Source: Oreohelix idahoensis
Lineage: Eukaryota > Mollusca > Gastropoda > Stylommatophora > Oreohelicidae
Assembly (NCBI GenBank): GCA_024509875.1
Contig: JAMPIV010005032.1
Span: 18,658-82,657 of the forward strand
Direction of reading: 5' to 3'
DNA: 64,000 bases
Shown: piece after piece, positions 11,001-21,852 of the stretch
Layout: each line of letters opens with the position of its first letter
How positions within the stretch are numbered: the stretch's first letter is position 1
Program-made: the position numbers and the translations under genes
The notes under the pieces: generated by a model
Databases searched by the model: none
What the model saw: the letters and a program-made list of their open reading frames with translations, nothing else
Told to the model about the DNA's origin: nothing

Positions 11001-12470
11001 CAAGAACAGCCAAAGAAGTTACAGACATGGGCAATGAATTTACAGTCCTACGACACCACTATCGAACATATCCCAGGCGAAATGAACACCTGTGCAGACC
11101 TCTTATCCAGGATTAAATATGATGATGAAACTGAAGTGAAAACAAATAGAGTCAAAAATGATGGCACATCCTCAGAGATTGACGATAATGCTAAAGAAAT
11201 TAATGAAATTACTTCATCAAGTCGAAGAAGTACCTCAGATTCCGCCACTCAAGTAGAAGAAGAAAGTCAAGATATGTTTGACATGAGAGTAGAACAAGCG
11301 AAAGATGCAGAAATTGTCAAGCTGCTCACATACGTGAAAGAAAACCCAACAAAAAGTAAAGATTTTACAGTACACCCAACGGATGGAACTCTATACTATA
11401 TTGATCAGAAACAAGAAGGGACACTAAGAAAAGTCATTCCAGCACATCTAGTCCCAGAAGTATTGCTACAGTTTCATGATAACAACGGGCACATGGGAAG
11501 AGACAAAACAATTGATGTCATAAAGAAAAGGTATTATTGGCAAACTTTCTACAAGGACATTACAGAATATGTAGCCACCTGTAGAACATGTAAATTGAGA
11601 AACATGAAGCCACATTTAATTCCCCTTCAAGAAATGCAACCTTCCCATTATCCCATGCAAACAGTGAGCATTGACTTATCAGGTCCTTACCCACTCACCC
11701 AATCAGGCAACAAATACCTCCTGCACATAGTTGACCAATACTCTGTTTGGCCAGAAAGTTACCCACTCAGTGATGCCACATCGCAGTCCATCACGCAAAT
11801 TTTTTTACAAGAATTCATTCCCAGGCATGGCTGTCCAAAACGAATCATTTCAGACAACGGTAAACAGTTTATAGGTAACCCATTTAAAGCCACCTTACAC
11901 CAGCTGAATATTGAGCATACTACAACCACTTATTATTGCCCAAATGCAAATGGCAGAAATGAACGCATGCACGCCACCCTACATGATATTATTAGCAAAT
12001 ATATCAAGGGGAACCACCAATACTGGGACCTATACATTAACCAAGCTCTTGAAGCCATCCGAGTAAACGTGAACGATACCACAGGAATGTCACCCTTTCT
12101 CATGCTATACGGAAGAGAACCAAACTTTCCGTTAGACAACCTACTTCGCCCACAAAGAAAATACATGGGAGAAGACCCCATCGAAATAATCCTTCAAGAA
12201 AAGTATAAAGCTCACCAGATTGCACAACGAAATACGCAGAAGGCATTTCACAAGAAACAGAAACAACATGATAAATCAGCCAAGCTACCAACGTACAAAA
12301 TAGGAGACAGAGTATACTACAAGAAACATGTACGCAGTTCAAAATTCGATGACCGATGGTTAGATGGCTACAAAATCATGAAACAAACTACGCCTGTAAA
12401 CTTCATTATTTGGAATGAAGAGAAACAACACCAAACAAAAGCTCACGTAAAACAAAAAAAAAATCGATAA
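8076..12470 (+). CDS. Pol polyprotein (PR-RT-RNase H-IN) of the 12.66-kb element
   Basis: About 1464 codons. The frame is already open upstream and overlaps the gag end; codon 8076 is GTG, so translation probably enters by frameshift from gag (pol is +1 to the second gag frame). Aspartic protease: LVDTGAS near residue 38. An Asn/Gln/Tyr/Arg-rich region of about 300 residues with no domain I recognise separates it from RT (KKDGSSRFCCDYRALN near 625, YIDD near 740). RNase H begins at LYADASD near 885. Integrase HHCC (HDNNGHMGRD...CRTC) is near 1135-1175, with D (SIDLSGP), D (ISDNGKQF) and E (NGRNERMH) in order. All catalytic residues I checked are present. The stop at 12468 sits right after an A10 run. 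Confidence 0.93.
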   Translation: MGPSSKIQYEEMLHDGTKIHPDPSSCIMSIQGQQYRALVDTGASISLIRFQLFKRIQHLVRFQPSKTHLASVTGQRLNSVGTAWLKFSLGETNFEHPFIITKDMSRNFILGRDFFNKHKVRIYYDLHKIKVNNTYIDLQDDIHIASLVRLTAPITVAPNSLVIAKGRVKNSEYITPGQSIQVQPLAEESIIDDPLLQITEGIAEVSKSRDFPIMILNMSGKTTTIKRGTVVAQVDTSTIRQTKTNRDHPQIVSTTPNGHNARNRSTNNHSTWKVNSYKAYAEKGSNISHSYVTPQHTLPRWQKRTSPYIRRERPQYENDYNYSFLRPSTPREKMKCCISQSNRETEIVLPGGYPKRQDSDTCPMEYQYNSKTGGYDKVPKPIEISEEKEEFLYDYTTGGYYSSKVGNRKNEKFSPRERRQPYSTNRRNTVTYADKRSYGRNNQKKWHNNDYPRNIIRNEYTVNAVTNGNAHSTWQRRQYQAQPNERQRTTQKKATYQEQRFSQDARKISQNYGNETEASRQTRDIIADHKYRERIAQLLATLNATEDNKQRLKTFVEKHQDVFALNDMELGRTNTVKMDIQTTTEEPIHMKPYHTPLKNRELVERSINEMLQAGIIERSRSQWSSPIVIVTKKDGSSRFCCDYRALNKITKVISYPLPRIDDLLATLGKSTYFTTLDARSGFWCIPMTPEAKQKSTFCSHMGSFFWNVMPFGLKGSPATYMSLMDEVLKGLHPFALAYIDDILIHTAGTMEDHLRKVETVFDRLRHHQIKLKLSKCEFLKTETKYLGFVINRHGVRPDEDKVKAIREMPSPKTVRQTRSFIGTIGYYRRHIINFSRAAEPLIALTRKYARFKWTEDCQRSFEYLKNALTTIPLLGHPDISQPMILYADASDNAIGACLVQPVLEDETPILPNIPNEKPIAFLSHALSKSQKRWTTTEKEAYAIHYAVQKFDFYVRGTKLIIRTDHQPLVNWLTKTQEQPKKLQTWAMNLQSYDTTIEHIPGEMNTCADLLSRIKYDDETEVKTNRVKNDGTSSEIDDNAKEINEITSSSRRSTSDSATQVEEESQDMFDMRVEQAKDAEIVKLLTYVKENPTKSKDFTVHPTDGTLYYIDQKQEGTLRKVIPAHLVPEVLLQFHDNNGHMGRDKTIDVIKKRYYWQTFYKDITEYVATCRTCKLRNMKPHLIPLQEMQPSHYPMQTVSIDLSGPYPLTQSGNKYLLHIVDQYSVWPESYPLSDATSQSITQIFLQEFIPRHGCPKRIISDNGKQFIGNPFKATLHQLNIEHTTTTYYCPNANGRNERMHATLHDIISKYIKGNHQYWDLYINQALEAIRVNVNDTTGMSPFLMLYGREPNFPLDNLLRPQRKYMGEDPIEIILQEKYKAHQIAQRNTQKAFHKKQKQHDKSAKLPTYKIGDRVYYKKHVRSSKFDDRWLDGYKIMKQTTPVNFIIWNEEKQHQTKAHVKQKKNR

Positions 12471-13650
12471 TCACCGGCCCATTCCGCCTCTGACGACAAA
12501 TACAAGACCAGTCAGAAAAGCCACCCTAAATTATAATCCATCCAGCACAGATTCGTCTGACATATCAGAGTCAGAGACGACAGACTCTGAATTTTACCAA
12601 GACGACCACATACCCAGACCACCCACAGATGAAATACATCGAGCAAGACAACAACGAGACTCGTCCGAAAGCGAAGAAGATATCCCACCACTTGAATTAC
12701 GTAATAGACTACAAGACAGAGACCTGCGCATTAGAAATGAAGAAATCATGCCACAGACGTCACACGATGACAACACGAAAACACCTTATATCCACACTCA
12801 AACTTACTCCCACAGTGATAAATCGTCAGCTGATACCTATCACACCCCCAGTTCAGGCAGTTCTAGTTTTAACACTAGTGAAAACCAAACACTGCTATAC
12901 CACAAGAACAAGATTGCTCGTTCAAAACAATCAGATCCTGAAGAAACTATACCCAAGCAGATTGTTGAACCATATACCAGCGATCTTTATGGAGACGAAA
13001 CAGAACAAGACAGCATAGCTTTGTCAGACCCCAACGAACATAATGACAGAAAAATGGTAGAATTATACCAACAAGAAACAGACATTGATACAGCTAGTTC
13101 CATTGAAACCAGTGATGCGGATAGTACATTATTTGTACCAGTCAGCTCCAGCGTCAAACGCGCCTATAAAACAGAATCTGATGACTCAATCCCTAGCAAC
13201 AAAATTCCGCGTATACAGCACAACTATATCAGACGAAAGATTCTGAAGAAACGCAATCATGTTCCAAAACCAAGCCGAGAAGTGTTAGCCTCATCTCAAC
13301 TAGTCAAAAACAACAGTGTGCAAATTACTGTGCCCATTGTAACCAGTGCTAACGTTCAGCACAACCAGGTCAGAAGAAAAATCAAGGCGAAACATATACC
13401 TGCCTCAAAACCAACAGATGTTCCAGCCATACAAACCCCTACCACAGTGAAACCATCACCGCAATCAAAAGATGTTAAGCCATCACCGCATTCGTCAATG
13501 TCCTCAGTGTCCCAACAATCAGCAAATGCAGTGTCGTCGCCTATCACACCCGTCACCACTGCTACTCAGTATGATGCTCGCCTAAGCAGTCGGGACATTG
13601 CAAGGTTAGAGATGGCAGAGAAACTGAAGGAACTACTAAAACTTTGCTGA
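12471..13650 (+). CDS. Polar C-terminal extension of Pol, one base out of frame
   Basis: A frame open from about 12462 (DNHRPIPPL) to 13650, close to 395 codons, rich in Ser, Thr, Asp, Gln and Pro, with acidic stretches (SESETTDSE) and basic patches (IRRKILKKRN, VRRKIKAKH). No known domain, signal peptide or membrane helix is visible, so it is not a recognisable Env. With one A fewer in the A10 run at 12454-12463 the Pol frame would continue into it without a stop. It is therefore either a disordered Pol tail, perhaps for RNA or chromatin contact, or a separate third product. An internal ATG at 12748 would give 300 residues. Confidence 0.6.
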
Positions 13651-14153
13651 GACACGCCCCTCAAGTCTTCAATGTACATGCCATCCCATGTACCGTCACC
13701 GCGAATGTGCACTTAATTTTTAACAATGTACTAACTCTCCCCATGTACTCTATTTTCAGTCTTGGACAGTTCAAATGACTTGCTTACAGACTAAGATGTC
13801 AAAGCCTCACTGAGAAAGTTATTTTTTCCAGCCTTAGAATACGGATGAACAGAAAGAAATCAAGACCAGCACACGGAGGATTTTCTTTAGATAGCATAAT
13901 TGTGAAAATAAAAATGTTAAAACGATTGATAACACACGGTGTTACGAGTTTACAGACACCCTTATTTAGTTACATACATTTTCTTAATATTTAGAATGCT
14001 ACACAACTTTACCTATAACACATGTGTCACACTATTCTGTTGTAACATTCATCTCCACTTTTGTAACTGATCATATTCCACGCTCCATTCACCAGCATGA
14101 TCTCTGATACTCCAACAATTTTTTGTTGATACTGCCTATCACAAATACCCCAA

Positions 14154-14361
14154 TGACATTTGCGCATGCTGAATTTCTGCAAATGAAGAATCCCTTGAGA
14201 GCATTAGTATATGCTAACCCCAGATTGAACACATTACACCTATTTGTTGATGATGCCTTTGCCCATGTTAAAGAAATAGCATTTGCACATGCTGACCTAG
14301 CAAATGAAATACCCCTTTACAGCATTTGTATATGCTGAACCCACATTGAACACCCCATTAC
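14154..14361 (+). repeat. Diverged tandem duplication in the 3' non-coding region
   Basis: Unit one (about 14154-14237) and unit two (about 14278-14361) share CATTTG-GCATGCTGA, GCAAATGAA, GCATT-GTATATGCT-A and ATTGAACAC in the same order, about 124 bp apart. Confidence 0.65.
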
Positions 14362-15332
14362 CGCATGATAACCACTAATGACACATGAGATGAAGAAGCA
14401 ACTGGTTATGTATGATGAAGATGACATTTTATATTAAGGTGAAACTTTATGTTGTCACAACTGAGATTTTGTTGTAATGTTTATGCACAAAATCCCCCAC
14501 ATTAACATTGGAGGAGGAATAATCTTAGTCTTTCGTGGTTACGAGATAAGACAAGGATATAATAGAATATTTGATGAATACCATGGAACAAATCAGAGCA
14601 GATGATTGTTGCACATATGAGGACCATATTTGAAGTCATTATTGAAGGATTATCAGTAGACAAGAGACACAAATGAATTATGATAATCCCATGGAACCAC
14701 AGGTACTAAGGACACAAAATGGAGATTATATAATGAGAAAAAAAAAATAATGACTGAATAATTGCTACGCCCAGAGGTAAAGGAAATAGAGATGCATCCG
14801 CATTTTGGAGAAGATATTTTTTTTTTGATTTTTGCTTATTGCCTTTGTAATATGAACATTGTTGTATAACAAATGACTATTCCTTATCACGAATTACAGA
14901 ATGTTGTAAGATAGTTGGAATAAATTGACAATTTACTATACTCATAATATACCCAGAATTACAGGAGAGAAAATAAATAAATGATTGATGAAAGTGGACA
15001 CACTGAGATTTGCTCACCCCGAGGATATTGGAAAAAAAAAAAAATAATGTTATCCCAAGGACAGACATGTCACAGATATATCATGGAGATTGGAAATGCA
15101 GCAAACTTGGTCAAGGACACCATGAAATAGACCCCCGCCCCACACTTAAGATAACTGACGGATGAGATTTTTGAATTATAAGTACCATAAGTCACCCATC
15201 TGGCTGTAGTCAGCGGATGTTACAGGCACCACATAACTCTGACTAACCCTCGACCAGCGAAGGCAGAGTTGGTGTCGAAATTTTGCACATATGTAAAAAG
15301 TCATGTTTTGGTAAAGTCTAGACATTTATGTT

Positions 15333-15945
15333 AATAGTTCTATAAATGATTAGTTGATATATTGATGATAAATATTCGCAAATATAGTACATGGACAATT
15401 AATAAGGATATATTTCCAGTACAGAATAAGAGGAATAGGAAGGATCCACATTTTAAATATTGGAGCACCATGAGCGAGGAATTGGACTTATAAAGAAAAT
15501 GGAAATGGTACACTGTATGCAAGGATAACCAGAAATAATATGGATAAATAGTAGTCAGAGTGCCAGGAACTTTGTCTTACGAGAATATTGTAGATTCCTC
15601 ACGATCAATTGATTATTTTCTTCCTTTCTATGTCACATTTTTTTTTGAGTGATGACCCCAAAATTTTTTTTTCATCTCATATTGTCAAAAGTTCTTACAT
15701 CTCAGTTGATAGTTCCATAAAAAATTGTTTGATGTGTTTTGCATAAAGGTATTGCTAGATAAGGTACATAGGGAGTTACTAAGGATGAATTCTCAAGATA
15801 ACAGGAGGACTAGAATAGATACAATGATATTGGAACACCATAAATGATACATTGGTGTTATGAAAAAAAAAAAAAGGAGACAAATATAAATTGTATACAA
15901 GGATGCCTCGAGAGTGACAACATGGATACATATTGTCAAGAGTAT
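15333..15945 (+). repeat. Diverged tandem duplication, about 375-bp period
   Basis: Bases from about 15333 and from about 15706 share ordered blocks: ATAGTTC-ATAAA, GTACAT-G, ATTGGA-CACCAT, TGTAT-CAAGGAT and ATATGGATA/ACATGGATA. Indels separate them, so the duplication predates the element's recent insertion. Confidence 0.55.
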
Positions 15946-16294
15946 AAGCAGTTGTCTTAAAAGAGAAAATAAAGTAATACGGAACCCAATGTAGAAAATT
16001 CATGATGATTTGGAAACTATATTTTTCTTTTCCCTTATATTTCATAATATGATAGTAACACATTCGTCTGTTGGTTGCTGAATAATGTGATGTTTGAAAA
16101 TTGATGTATGGGAAGTCAAAGAAGATCTTTGAAGAATAAATATATATATAAAATAATATTTCTAGGAAAGAGTTCACAAAAAAAAAAAAAAAAATACTGT
16201 ATTGACAGAAAAGAAGGAATGATTAGAAATAACTGACTAATGGACAGGATCACCACCAGACGCACGGATATTGGAGACAAACATCACATATTTG

Positions 16295-16325
<31 letters not shown>

Positions 16326-17287
16326 TAATATAGAACATTTTCTACAGTGACGGACTTAGAACGAATTTATACACTTACCATTTAGAAAATGTCTATAACA
16401 AGGAAACATTCAGATAGATAAATAAGGATAAGCCATGAGGTTTTAATGCTTTTATTGTGAAAAATGATTACTTATAAAAATGATGCTGGTTGTATTATCG
16501 TCTGATAAATATGCATATTATGTTTAGAGATGTTTTCTACATGTAATAATGAGCAAGTGGCTCATTCACTAAAAAAAAAAAAAAAAAAAGAAGAAGATGA
16601 TGATGAGTACCCATGAAAACATTGGCTATTCTATGAAAGTGGATTACCATTACCATAGGAATTAGAGATTTTGGACATTTCTTGGAATATTGCAGAGTAC
16701 TTGGGAAATAGAATAAATAAGTACGCCAGGAAAAAAAAAAGATTTTTTTTTAGTACTTGCAGGCTTTTAATATGGAGCAAATAACAGTACAGAAAAGAGA
16801 TAACACCCCTACCACATCCAAGAGAATGTAATCAACTATATTTTTGAATGAAATGTAATAGATTATGATAATCCAGCCAAGTTCTGCAAATAAGATAGTT
16901 TATTGTTCATTCCCCAGTGTTGCCACTCGTCACAATTTTTTTTAGTGATGACCTTATGAGTGTTTTGCAGATTTTGTTGGGCAGTGTTGCCAATTTGTAA
17001 ATTTGGTGAAAAAATATTATGATGTGATGAATAAGTTACACTTTTTGAAGTTGATGTCCACTACTAGTTTTTTTTTACATAGCAGACGACCTCATATAGA
17101 CATAGGACCCCAGTATAGGAATTAGATTAAATTTTTTGGAAATATTTTTGGACTTAGAAAAATTTTTGAACTTTAAATTTTTCTGAAAAATTTTTTGAAC
17201 TTAGAAATTTTTGGGGATGGATTTTTGTTATTGATAGTACTCAAATGTCTCCCTACGGGATACATTTGCGGAGCCCCGGGATCTATA

Positions 17288-18401
17288 TGTGGCCGTGTAC
17301 ATAGTTGTTCCTTTGGAAACAGACTATATTCTTACAAGACAGAGGAAGCACAGACCACCCTATAATTTTATATTTTATGAGAAACAGAAAATAATAAATA
17401 GTGTCACATATTTAGGACAAAGAGTCGCTTCCACACGCCATTTCTAATAATTGGGTGATTTCCCCTGACCAATCGGATAGCTCAGATTTACCCCGGGGAA
17501 AGTGGAACAGGACGCCATTTTGGCAGTAGAATGAAAGAGCGCAACTCAAGAGGTCGTATCTGGTGCAGCTCTACATATTTCTTAGTTTGAGGAAATCAAA
17601 CTTCTACATTTATTATAAAATGTGCATTCCAGGACGTTGAGTGATTATATATGTATAATTCTTACTGACGTAAGTTGTGAAAATTGATAAACATATATTT
17701 TAAATAGAGCTCCCAACCTTAGTCGCAGGAGAACTAGGCTCGAGGATTTGAGTCAATTTGAAAAAAACAATGTCTTACACCTCAAATCAAGTAGAGTAGA
17801 CTATTCTTGTGTTGGAAAGCATTTAACTCCAGGAATGCTTATGACAATAAAGAAATCAAGGACAAATCTGAGGAGATGGGTAAATGTAGTCGAACCTAAA
17901 ATAAGACTGTAACTTAAAGGAAGGAACACGGTGGAATGAGAAGGTTCGCCATATTTGACAATTGAGTAGGCCTACGAGACAAAGATGCAAAAAGGGATTT
18001 TTGCATCGATGAAAGCATCTGATGAGATGATAAAACTTTGTTATGCTTATTATTGAAAAAATGTTCTGAGTTCCAGACTTTGTTGAAATTTTAAGTTTCA
18101 TGCTGAAAGATATTAAAAGTTTTGCATGAAATCGAACGCTGTTGAGAAGGTGAATTACTACAGTTTTGAGATCTAGATAAGAAATCTGTCTATTTCAATT
18201 AAATTCGCTACATCAACACCTAAGAGAAGAAAATCGAACCTGGTAACACAAATTTAAGAGAGAAATCTAAATCTCTGGTGATTAGGCCAGTTAAACATCT
18301 GCTCTCTGTAAAGTAAATTGAAAATACTGCATATACCGGCACTGCCACATGAAGGTAATATGGTGCCGTTCCAGTCCTAAGGAACACATGCCCCGGTTAC
18401 A
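17288..18401 (+). repeat. 3' LTR of the 12.66-kb Gypsy element
   Basis: Same sequence as 5746-6858 with one extra A in a run near 17762. Starts TGTGGCCG, ends GGTTACA and is followed by the ATAT duplication at 18402-18405. Confidence 0.93.
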
Positions 18402-20640
18402 ATATAGACCTGTCTCATCTTCCAGTACCCCACTGAATACTTTCTTGTTCTCTCCTTACATGCCTTGATGACATCGTCCATAAGGAGTATGAAGAGGTAA
18501 GGTGATAGGATATCACCTTGTCTTACACCAGTGGTGGTCCTGAACTCTTCTGACTTATGGTTTGCTGTCCTCACATAATTTCTGCAAGACTTGTAGAAGC
18601 TCTGTATAGCATGAATCAGAGGTGCTGGAATATTCTTTCTTGCCAAACAGTCCCAAAGTTTGCTCCAAGGGACCCTGTCAAACGCCTTTTCCAGATCTAT
18701 GAAACAAAGATGGATCTCACTCTTATACTCAAGGGCCTTTTCACTCAGCTGTCTGAGTGTGAAGATTAGGTCTTGAGTACTTCGGTTTGCTCGGAATCCG
18801 CACTGGACCTCATCCAATTGTGGCTCAGCTAGGCGTCGGAGTCTCTGCTCTAGGATTCTAGAGTAGATTTTTCCAGGGACACTGAGAAGGGATATGCCTC
18901 TATGGTTTCCACACTGTCGATTGTCACCCTTTTTGAAAATTGGTGTTATTATGGCGATCACCCAATCCTTTGGTATGGTCGTGTTGCACCATGCTGCCTG
19001 TAGGACCCTTAAGAGTAACAGGTCGCCTGATGCTCCCATGTACTTAACCATTTCTGGTGTTATACCATCATGCCCTGCTGCTTTGCCCATCTTGATTTTC
19101 TCCAGTGCTGCCTTCAGGTCTTCCATCTTTATGTCATCTTCATCACCATTGGTTTCCTCTTCTGTGCTAGTGGTTATCATTTCTGATGCTTGACCTTGCT
19201 CACCATCAAGGAGTTCTGAGAAATATTCTTTCCATCTTTCCATTACTTCCTTCGGGGCAGTAAGCAATTTGCCTTGCTTGTCCTTTATAAATTTGAGAGG
19301 GCATTGTTTTTCCTTCCTCATGTTCTTTAGGGTCTTATAGAACAATTTCTGGTTTTCTTGTGCATCTTTTTCTAGCTTTTCTCCAAATTGTTCCCAGGAC
19401 TTCTGTTTTGCGGCTTGCACTTTGTTCTTTACTTCTGTTCTGAGTGTCACATATTCTCTATATTTTTCCATTTGTCCTGTTGTGTTTTTAGCTCCTAAGT
19501 ATTGTTTCCATGCCATTTTCTTCTCCCCCCTTATTTTCTCTTTGACTTCCTCTGTCCACCAAGGTGTCCTCTTTCTCTGGTTCCCAAGTCGGACTTCACC
19601 ACATGCTTCTGCAGCAGCTGTCTTTATGATATCCTTGAATTTAATCCAGAGGGTTTCCAAGTCATCAGGTTGTTCTTCTGTGTTGTTCACCGCTGCAGCA
19701 ATAAGCCCCTGATATCTGGTCTTAATTTCTGGCTCTCTCAGCTTGTAGGTCCTAATGCTCATTTCTCCTGCTCGTTTACTTGGTTTCTTGCGTGATGTTG
19801 AGCAGTTCCTAGGCTGAGCAACTCTTTCAGTTGTTCGTTTGATTGTTAGCAGGTAGTGATCACTTCCAATCTCTGGCCCCCTCCAGACTCTTGCATCTCG
19901 GACATATTTGAATGAGCTTCTCCGAACAATGGCATAGTCAATCACTGACTTCTCATTCTTTGTTGGTTCACATCTAGTGTATGCATGTATGCGCTTATGG
20001 GGGAACTTTGTGTTTGTAATGATCAGATTCTGCTCACTGCAGAATCTAAGGAGTCGCTTTCCATTGTCATTGAGAGTGTCTTCTCCATATCTTCCGATAA
20101 CTCCACCCCATCTAGCATGGTCATTTCCAACTCTGGCATTAAAATCTCCGAGCATGATAACTTCATCTAGGCAGTCATCCACTGTCCTTTGAAGCAGCTC
20201 GAAGAATTCCTCCTTGACCTCTGCTCTCTCATCCTCATTTGGCCCATACACTATGACCAGGTTGACTATGGTTTCTCCTTCTTTTAGTTTCACAACCATA
20301 ATGCGCTCTGAGGACAAAGTTCCACCCCTTGATACTATCTTTTTGATTTTGGGCCACAATGCAACCCACACCCCCTTTAGCTCTTTCGGATATGGGTACA
20401 CCACTGTAGAGCAGCGTGTTGCCATTGAGATCCATGACTCCTTGTCCTTTTTTCTTTGTTTCCGTTATAGCCAGAATTTCTAGTTTTGCTTTCCTCATCT
20501 CTTCCACCAGCTCCTCTTCCTTCCCATTTATACTTCTTGTGTTCCATGTTCCATAAGTCGTAGTCCGTAGTCCGTTCCAGTTCGTCGCCTTTAGAATCAG
20601 TCCGGTTTTCTCTCTTGTGTTACTCGTAATCGTGGTTTAA
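18402..20640 (-). pseudogene. RTE-like LINE endonuclease and RT N-terminal part
   Basis: On the minus strand, EEMRKAKLEILAITETK begins an AP-like endonuclease (about 20510-20315). YGPNEDERAE, MLGDFNARVG and a late SDHYLLT motif follow in a second frame. A linker leads to RT: AAGHDGITPEMVK, GISLLSVPGKIYSRILEQRL, QCGFRANRSTQDLIF, the first catalytic block CFIDLEKAFDRVPW and GVRQGDILSPYLF. The frame changes by one base near 20312, where one extra base in the minus strand separates the two endonuclease halves. The last seven codons of the long frame are inserted LTR. The 3' half is at 4934-5745. The endonuclease nicks target DNA; RT primes from the nick. Confidence 0.87.
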
Positions 20641-20760
20641 AGCAAACAGGTGATTGGCCTGTTGTGCCTTTGCATGGTGGAGGGGCTGCCTCCTTACGGC
20701 CTCCATGCAGGCCACCCTCCTCCTTTTTCATCCGGGCTTGGGACCGGCATTGGCGGAGTT

Positions 20761-20772
20761 GAGTTCAATTCT
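20761..20772. repeat. Target-site duplication of RTE-like LINE (right copy)
   Basis: GAGTTCAATTCT, identical to 4915-4926. Confidence 0.7.
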
Positions 20773-21640
20773 AATGATGTTAAATATCTTGTGCATGAGA
20801 GTGTGTGCGCATGGGAGACTGTGATGATGATAAAGGTGAAATATGAACTATTAATTACTTCCTATCATCCTATCATCTTCTAGGAAAATCTTCTGATTTT
20901 ATTAATCAGTTATGCCAAGAATTATTTGAAACTTTATCTTTCGCACATTTTAGCTGTGAGGTTAAAATAAACAAAAATAAGAAAATGTATTAATAAGTAT
21001 AAGATCTACTAACCTTCTTTTCCCTTCGCAAAATCCTTTAAGAACACAATTAATCACAGAACTGAATTATCATCCACTCTGAATAAACACGTGTATTAGG
21101 CTATGCGTTTTTGGGTTTAATCTCTTCCTCACAAGGTAAAAAAACTGGACTTCTCCACTCTAGTAGATTATGCGGTATTATATATTTCTGGAAGTCACCT
21201 GGCCAAGCTGGGCGTCAAATGTGGTAAACCAACGCTTGTCGGAACCGCGGTGAGACGTTTTCCCCTGGCCAATCTGGGCGTCCAATGTGGTGTCACAGAA
21301 ATTACCGCATGCCCATGTTTGATTCGGATGACCATATGTGTTTTTACCTGATTCATCACGATGCAATGTGGGCTTCAAACGATAATGTCGGGCATGTGGA
21401 CTCAATCAAAGGATTTTATTTCCCCCGATGAAAGAGCAAATGTGGTTCTCTAGATACCGGTTGCGAGTAATCACAACAATGAAATAGCAAATATGGATCG
21501 CAAATGTTGCATGAAAGAGCAAATGTCGGAGAAAATACAATACGAAAGATGTAAGAAAAGATAGAGCAATAAGGCCTTTGCGCTCGTTTATCACATAACC
21601 ACTACGCTAGCGCGGCTCCAAGAGAAAATTTGATTCCAAT
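20773..21640. other. Intergenic stretch with a short direct repeat
   Basis: No gene. CCTGGCCAAGCTGGGCGTC at about 21198 recurs with few changes at about 21267 (CCTGGCCAATCTGGGCGTC). Short open frames here have no recognisable motif. Confidence 0.5.
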
Positions 21641-21666
21641 ATAAAATTCACCAGCATTTTATTTAT

Positions 21667-21852
21667 TTTAAACTGTTAATACTAATTGATTATTAAATTT
21701 GTTACCTGTTGATTTAAAACTAAACAATCATAGTACAATAATAAATTGTCTGAGACAAACGGATGTAGTACATTCAAAATGATTAAATCAACTTTAGATT
21801 TGTCTTTATACAAGTAACAAATTTAATAATCAATTATGTTTAACAGTTATTT
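21667..21852. repeat. Inverted repeat, MITE-like
   Basis: About 40 bases from 21667 (TTTAAACTGTTAA...TTGATTATTAAATTTGTTACC) reappear as reverse complement at about 21808-21852, around a 100-bp centre. The right arm is shared with the dispersed repeat copy at 51113 onward; the left arm is not present there. Confidence 0.5.

Larger units (their letters stand above)
13651..17287. other. Long non-coding 3' region of the 12.66-kb element
   Basis: About 3.6 kb between the last frame and the 3' LTR. It is AT-rich, dense in stops and studded with A or T runs (for example about 16294-16323 and 16571-16589). It contains diverged internal duplications at 14154-14361 and 15333-15945. No gene is visible. 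The last bases before the LTR (GGAGCCCCGGGATCTATA) are a weak match to a polypurine tract. Confidence 0.7.
5746..18401 (+). mobile_element. Young Ty3/Gypsy LTR retrotransposon, 12.66 kb
   Basis: Two near-identical LTRs (5746-6858, 17288-18401) and a 4-bp ATAT target duplication bound it. Inside are gag (6924-8011), pol in ordinary Gypsy order protease-RT-RNase H-integrase (about 8000-12470), a polar C-terminal extension (to 13650) and 3.6 kb without coding capacity (13651-17287). It is much longer than a typical 5-6 kb Gypsy element because of the LTRs, an insert in pol and the 3' region. Coding lesions are one-base length changes in A runs. No envelope-like frame with signal peptide or membrane helix is visible. 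Confidence 0.93.
4927..20760 (-). mobile_element. RTE-like LINE, near full length, split by a Gypsy element
   Basis: The minus strand encodes an AP-type endonuclease and RT at 20640-18402. The frame resumes at 5745 and ends at 4934 in a TAAG tetramer tail. Removing 5746-18401 and one copy of its ATAT duplication leaves the RT frame open across the join, just before the catalytic FADD. Spliced length is about 3.18 kb, the usual RTE size. A 12-bp direct repeat (4915-4926, 20761-20772) flanks it. The 5' end includes about 120 bp of GC-richer leader (20640-20760). One frameshift in the endonuclease (about 20312) makes this copy defective. Confidence 0.85.

Noticed and set aside
12748..13650. Envelope gene of an LTR element
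   Set aside because: Position after integrase fits, but there is no signal peptide, membrane helix or cysteine pattern; the composition is polar and disordered.
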